Positions 6,032 to 9,510 of a stretch of DNA of 9,510 nt are shown here, one piece after another. Numbering within the stretch: position 1 is the first letter of the stretch; every line of letters begins with the position of its first letter. The DNA lies in NCBI GenBank assembly GCA_902489855.1, contig CABUBS010000080.1, forward strand, positions 1 through 9,510, written 5' to 3'. A model generated the notes under the pieces. It was given only the letters and a program-made list of their open reading frames with translations, did no database searches and was not told the origin of the DNA. A program made the translations under genes and the position numbers. Source of the stretch: an uncultured Collinsella sp. (GTDB lineage: Bacteria > Actinomycetota > Coriobacteriia > Coriobacteriales > Coriobacteriaceae).

Positions 6032-7177
6032 CTACACGTAGACCTTGTCGAGACGCATGCCAAAGCCGCAGGCGACCTCGTAGTTAATCGTTCCGCGCAG
6101 TCGGGCCATCTCGTCCATAGTGATCTCGGCATCGCCATCGCGGCCGACAATGATCATCTCGTCACCATACTCGGCCTCGGGAATCTCGTGTGCCGGGTTG
6201 GACTGAATGGCGACCATAAACTGGTCCATGCAGATATTGCCAACCTGATGCACACGCTCGCCGCGATACAGCACATCCATACGATTGGAAAGCGTACGCG
6301 ATAGGCCATCGGCATAACCGATCGGCAGCGTGCAGATCTGAACGCGCGTACGCGGTACGCGGTAGGTAAAACCGTAGCCCACGCCCTCACCCATCGCAGG
6401 GTGTGCCACGCGCGTCACACGCGCATGGACGCTCATAACGGGATCAAGCTGCATCACGCGGCCACTCAGCTCGCACGGCTGCATGCCATACAAGCCAACG
6501 CCGGCGCGGATCATATCAAAATGCATCGAGGGGTCGAGCATCGAGGACGGCGTGTTGGCGCAGTGCACGATACCGCACTCAAAACCCGCATCCTTAATGG
6601 CCTGAACGGCCTCGGTAAAGCGCTGACACTGCAGCTTGTAGTCCCAGCCCGAAGGTTCATCGGCCGTGGCGAAGTGCGTAAATACGCCGTCGCACTGAAT
6701 ACCGCGATGGAAATTTATACCGCGGACAAAGTCGAGCACCTGCGTGTAGTGAACGCCGATACGATTCATGCCCGTCTCGATGGCGAGATGATACTTGCCC
6801 ACTTTGCCCGCCGCGACGGCACATTCGCCATACGCAAGAGCAAAATCAGACGTATAGACCGAAGGCATGATATCAAACTCGAGCAACGTCGGAATGGCCT
6901 CGATAGGCGGCTCGCTTAGGATGAGGATGGGTTTCGTAATCCCGCCCTGTCGGAGCTCAACGCCCTCGTTAACCGTCGCCACGGCAAACATGTCGGCACC
7001 GGCCGAATACATGATCTTGGCGCACTCAACAGCTCCATGACCATAAGCATCGGCCTTGACCACGCAGCACAGGCGCTGACGTGGATTCAGCAAGTTCTTA
7101 TAGGCCCTCGTGTTGCGACGGAGCGCCCCGCGGTCGATCTCGACCCAGGACCAGCGCGTCAAATCGGCTTTATTCAT
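6032..7177 (-). CDS. alr: Alanine racemase
   Basis: A 381-residue fold-type III PLP enzyme that interconverts L- and D-alanine, supplying D-Ala for peptidoglycan. PLP lysine K41 lies in VVKADAYGHG (39-48). The second catalytic base is Y268 in GVGYGFTY (265-272), and ETGMNRIG (134-141), IGYADGLSR (286-294) and CMDQF (316-320) are also typical. Length is normal. The ATG starts 2 nt after the nnr stop and has only a weak upstream GGA, so translation is probably coupled to nnr. The pairing of alr behind nnr and acpS is a common bacterial gene order. Confidence 0.96.
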   Translation of the reverse strand: MNKADLTRWSWVEIDRGALRRNTRAYKNLLNPRQRLCCVVKADAYGHGAVECAKIMYSAGADMFAVATVNEGVELRQGGITKPILILSEPPIEAIPTLLEFDIMPSVYTSDFALAYGECAVAAGKVGKYHLAIETGMNRIGVHYTQVLDFVRGINFHRGIQCDGVFTHFATADEPSGWDYKLQCQRFTEAVQAIKDAGFECGIVHCANTPSSMLDPSMHFDMIRAGVGLYGMQPCELSGRVMQLDPVMSVHARVTRVAHPAMGEGVGYGFTYRVPRTRVQICTLPIGYADGLSRTLSNRMDVLYRGERVHQVGNICMDQFMVAIQSNPAHEIPEAEYGDEMIIVGRDGDAEITMDEMARLRGTINYEVACGFGMRLDKVYV

Positions 7178-7179
7178 GA

Positions 7180-8796
7180 TTAGTCATCCGACCCTTCGTC
7201 CATGATTCCCAGATCTTCGAGCGCATCCTTTGCCGCCAGTTCCATGGCCGGACCGATCAAGTCGATAAGATCGGTCGCGATGACGCTCTTCTCACCATAC
7301 TCCGTCGCCGCGGCAAAACCGGCGTAGCTGTGAAGTGCGACGGCGTACGAATACAGCAGCTCCCAACGATCCATCTCGTCGCGCATGGTGGCAAGCGTGC
7401 CGGCCAAAATACCCGCGAGAACATCACCCGAACCGGCAGTTGCCAGAGAAGCCGGACCCGAGAGCGGCAGCAGCACACGCTCAACGCCACAGATAGCCGT
7501 CGTCGGCCCCTTGGCAATGACCACCAGATTGTCAGAGCCTGCAGCCCAGACAACCTTCTGCGCGGCTGCAATCGCAGTACCAAGGTCGTTCACCTCGTCA
7601 CCGGCAACCAGACGCGAAAGTTCACGATAGTGCGGCGTCATAACCAACGGCTGCTCGCGACGATACATCTCGGGATTACTATCAATACCGTCAATGGCAA
7701 TCTTAGCAAGGCAGTTGAGTGCATCGGCGTCCAAGATAAGCGGCACATCAAGCTCGAGCAAGCCCGAAACCACCTGCATAGCGCCGGCAGATGTCGTCAT
7801 ACCGGGACCGCACAGCACACAGCTGTACTTCTTTGCAATCTCGCACACAGTCATGCGCGCAGCGGCGCCAAAGGAGCCGCGGGAATCAGACGGAATAGCA
7901 AAGACGGGAATCGAAGGAAGTGCCATGCGAATAAGATTGGCGCAGGCGTCAGGAGCCGCGACTGCCACGTAACCAGCACCCGCGCGAGCTGCAGACTTGG
8001 CCGCCATAATGGCAGCACCAGGATATTGCGCAGATCCGGCGACAATAAGCACAGAGCCACGGGAATACTTATCGATATTCGTAGGTAGTGGGGCAAAGTA
8101 ATCAACTAAGTCACCGGGCTCGACAATCTCGGCGGCGTGGTCGACATCATCGATGACCTCGTCAAGACGGTCGTAAAGATTGCCGCAGATCAAATCGCCA
8201 GCATACTCAGGACCATCAGCGCTATACAGACCAATCTTGGGCGCAATCATCGTCACCGTATGCTCGGCACGAATGCAGTCGTCATCAACAACGCCCGTCT
8301 CGGCATTCAGGCCCGAGGGAACATCAATGGATACGACACAATCGGCGCATTCATTGACCGTAGGAATCCAGATGGAGAACGGCGCACGCAGATTCCCGTG
8401 GAAACCGGTACCAAAAATGGCATCAACAACAACATCGGCCTTATCGATCAAAACCTCGAGTTCGTCACGCGAGGGGCCGACACAAACGTGCACATCGCGG
8501 CCGGCAGTACGACGAGCAACATGACGTGCCAGAGCAGCAGGAATCTCATCCGGCTCAACCGGAGAAACGATATCCACGTCCACACCCTTATGGCTCAGGA
8601 TATCGGCGGCAACCCAACCGTCGCCGCCATTATTACCAAAACCGACCAGAACGAGAACCCGATCGGGATTGAGCTTCAAGACCTCGTTGGCGGCAAACTC
8701 ACCCGCTAGCTCCATAAGCTCGGCCTTCGAAGTCCCTTCGCGTTCGATGATATCCTCGAGACGAACGACTTCTTCGGTACTCAAAACCGGTTTCAT
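7180..8796 (-). CDS. nnr: Bifunctional NAD(P)HX epimerase / ADP-dependent dehydratase
   Basis: A 538-residue fusion that repairs hydrated NADH and NADPH in the cytoplasm. The N-terminal YjeF_N epimerase (about 1-225) has GFGNNGGDGW (52-61), DAIFGTG (125-131) and SIDVPSGL (156-163). The C-terminal ribokinase-like dehydratase (about 235-538) has RGSVLIVAGS (246-255), LDADALN (355-361), KGPTT (429-433) and LATAGSGDVLAG (451-462) with catalytic D458. The usual TPHPGE motif reads TPHYRE (387-392), a local departure. The ATG directly abuts the acpS TAG, with AGGAG 5 nt before it inside acpS. Length matches bifunctional family members. Confidence 0.95.
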   Translation of the reverse strand: MKPVLSTEEVVRLEDIIEREGTSKAELMELAGEFAANEVLKLNPDRVLVLVGFGNNGGDGWVAADILSHKGVDVDIVSPVEPDEIPAALARHVARRTAGRDVHVCVGPSRDELEVLIDKADVVVDAIFGTGFHGNLRAPFSIWIPTVNECADCVVSIDVPSGLNAETGVVDDDCIRAEHTVTMIAPKIGLYSADGPEYAGDLICGNLYDRLDEVIDDVDHAAEIVEPGDLVDYFAPLPTNIDKYSRGSVLIVAGSAQYPGAAIMAAKSAARAGAGYVAVAAPDACANLIRMALPSIPVFAIPSDSRGSFGAAARMTVCEIAKKYSCVLCGPGMTTSAGAMQVVSGLLELDVPLILDADALNCLAKIAIDGIDSNPEMYRREQPLVMTPHYRELSRLVAGDEVNDLGTAIAAAQKVVWAAGSDNLVVIAKGPTTAICGVERVLLPLSGPASLATAGSGDVLAGILAGTLATMRDEMDRWELLYSYAVALHSYAGFAAATEYGEKSVIATDLIDLIGPAMELAAKDALEDLGIMDEGSDD

Positions 8797-9336
8797 CTAT
8801 GCTCCTAGCGTATCTTGCGAAGCATCGCCCAGGTGCTCCGTCAATGCTGAATTCTGCAGCTGCTCAAGCTCATCTAAAACAGAGCGAGCCTCTTTAAATG
8901 TCTGCGCTACGCGTTTCTTGGTGCTCACCTTTTCCTCTTTTGGCTTAGGCCGAGCATCTTCGGTAATCGCGATGGCATTCGCAACGGCCAAGTCTCCTGT
9001 AAGCGTAATGGAAAGAGCGACCTCAACAACACCCAGCTCTTGAGCGATCTCGAGAGCACGACCCGAAAGCAGCGCCTTCGGTTTGCCGAGTTTATCACGC
9101 GTAACCGAAACATCCTTGCGACCAACGCCTTGACTAAAACCCGTGCCGAGAGCTTTAAGTACCGCCTCGCGCGAAGCAAAGCGGCTGGCATAGTGAGCAG
9201 CGGGACGCGATGATGCATCACAATACGCACGTTCTTCTTCGGTAAACACACGCCGAGCAAACGACGGCGTCTTTTCAAGAATTGATTTCATACGGGAAAT
9301 CTCGACGATATCAACGCCGATACCAGCTTCAGCCAT
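8797..9336 (-). CDS. acpS: Holo-[acyl-carrier-protein] synthase with C-terminal tail
   Basis: A 179-residue phosphopantetheinyl transferase that moves 4'-phosphopantetheine from CoA to apo-ACP. GIGVDIVEISRM (5-16, with Mg-binding D9) and RFASREAVLKALGTG (52-66, with E57 and K61) are the family signatures; the usual KEA reads REA. SITLTGDLAVANAIA (109-123) closes the core. AcpS is normally about 120-130 residues. Here residues about 127-179 form a charged extension (RPKPKEEK, then a probably helical KEARSVLDELEQLQ), of unknown role. The ATG at 9336 is chosen because GGAGGTG lies just upstream; the in-frame ATG at 9348 has no ribosome site. This is the first gene of the operon. Confidence 0.93.
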   Translation of the reverse strand: MAEAGIGVDIVEISRMKSILEKTPSFARRVFTEEERAYCDASSRPAAHYASRFASREAVLKALGTGFSQGVGRKDVSVTRDKLGKPKALLSGRALEIAQELGVVEVALSITLTGDLAVANAIAITEDARPKPKEEKVSTKKRVAQTFKEARSVLDELEQLQNSALTEHLGDASQDTLGA

Positions 9337-9339
9337 GTT

Positions 9340-9346
9340 CACCTCC
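9340..9346 (-). promoter_or_regulatory. acpS ribosome-binding site
   Basis: GGAGGTG followed by AAC and ATG. This near-perfect Shine-Dalgarno sequence overlaps the upstream in-frame ATG at 9348 and so decides for the start at 9336. Confidence 0.85.
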
Positions 9347-9365
9347 ATATCGCACAGACTAAGTT

Positions 9366-9395
9366 ATTGTAGCCCGTTCACAGAAGATGCGACAA
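9366..9395 (-). promoter_or_regulatory. Candidate promoter of the acpS operon
   Basis: On the minus strand TTGTCG (9395-9390) and TACAAT (9371-9366) are separated by 18 bp. The -10 matches the consensus at 5 of 6 positions and the -35 at 4 of 6. The predicted start near 9359 gives a 5' leader of about 22 nt. It lies between the upstream terminator and acpS, where an operon promoter is expected. Confidence 0.6.
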
Positions 9396-9444
9396 ACGAG
9401 GGTTATAAAACACAGCTACTATGTGAGACAAAAGCTCGCAAACG

Positions 9445-9474
9445 AAAAAAGGGGGAGGCCGCGAGGCCTCCCCC
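9445..9474 (-). terminator. Intrinsic terminator of the upstream gene
   Basis: A perfect 10-bp G+C stem, GGGGGAGGCC/GGCCTCCCCC, has a 4-nt loop and is followed by six U residues in minus-strand RNA (9450-9445). The plus-strand side has no T run. It isolates the acpS operon from the gene that ends at the window edge. Confidence 0.93.
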
Positions 9475-9482
9475 TTCTCAGT

Positions 9483-9510
9483 TCAAGCGTACGGCTCGGT
9501 GCCGTCCACC
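9483..9510 (-). CDS. C-terminal end of an unidentified upstream gene (partial)
   Basis: Just before the strong minus-strand terminator one frame reads VDGTEPYA then TGA (stop at 9485-9483). That a gene ends here follows from the terminator; the frame is the most protein-like but cannot be proven from about nine codons. Another frame stops at a TGA at the 9480/9474 edge. The product is not recognisable. Confidence 0.35.

Noticed and set aside
7330..8088. A 252-codon plus-strand frame opposite nnr
   Set aside because: Antisense shadow: composition is basic and polar with no domain, and the opposite frame carries the Nnr catalytic motifs.

Overview
The window is a G+C-rich bacterial chromosomal segment in which every supportable gene lies on the minus strand. 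The gene set, protein style and a TsaB-RimI-TsaD triple fusion suggest a Coriobacteriia actinobacterium, probably Collinsella-like. This is inferred from gene content; no 16S gene or database match is available here.

In the direction of transcription (right to left) the window opens with the last codons of an unidentified gene (about 9510-9483) and its strong terminator (9474-9445). A vegetative-type promoter (9395-9366) then starts a compact six-gene operon: acpS (holo-ACP synthase with a C-terminal tail), nnr (bifunctional NAD(P)HX epimerase/dehydratase), alr (alanine racemase), a family-4 uracil-DNA glycosylase, tsaE, and the tsaB-rimI-tsaD fusion. Gaps are 0 to 12 nt, or a short overlap. 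Several Shine-Dalgarno sequences lie inside or across the preceding stop codon, so translational coupling is likely. The genes cover acyl-carrier activation, repair of damaged NAD(P)H, D-alanine supply for peptidoglycan, DNA repair, and tRNA t6A37 modification plus ribosomal protein acetylation: a growth and housekeeping set. A hairpin at 2450-2414 probably ends the operon.

The 523-bp gap before cstA (1990-2512) holds the most interesting structure in the window. It contains a promoter whose -35/-10 spacer is largely a perfect 7-4-7 palindrome (candidate operator). A leader of about 234 nt follows, with a 14-codon ORF, MFTHQLNIISVVII, in which six of the last seven codons are Ile or Val. After it comes a chain of mutually exclusive hairpins ending in a 13-bp intrinsic terminator with a six-U tail, about 36 nt before the cstA start codon. 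This has the layout of a ribosome-mediated transcription attenuator keyed to branched-chain amino acids, on a CstA-family (pyruvate/peptide) transporter gene.

cstA (1989-100) is a complete carbon-starvation protein A-type permease and ends at its own strong terminator (60-21). No tRNA, rRNA, CRISPR array, insertion sequence or plus-strand gene is supportable.
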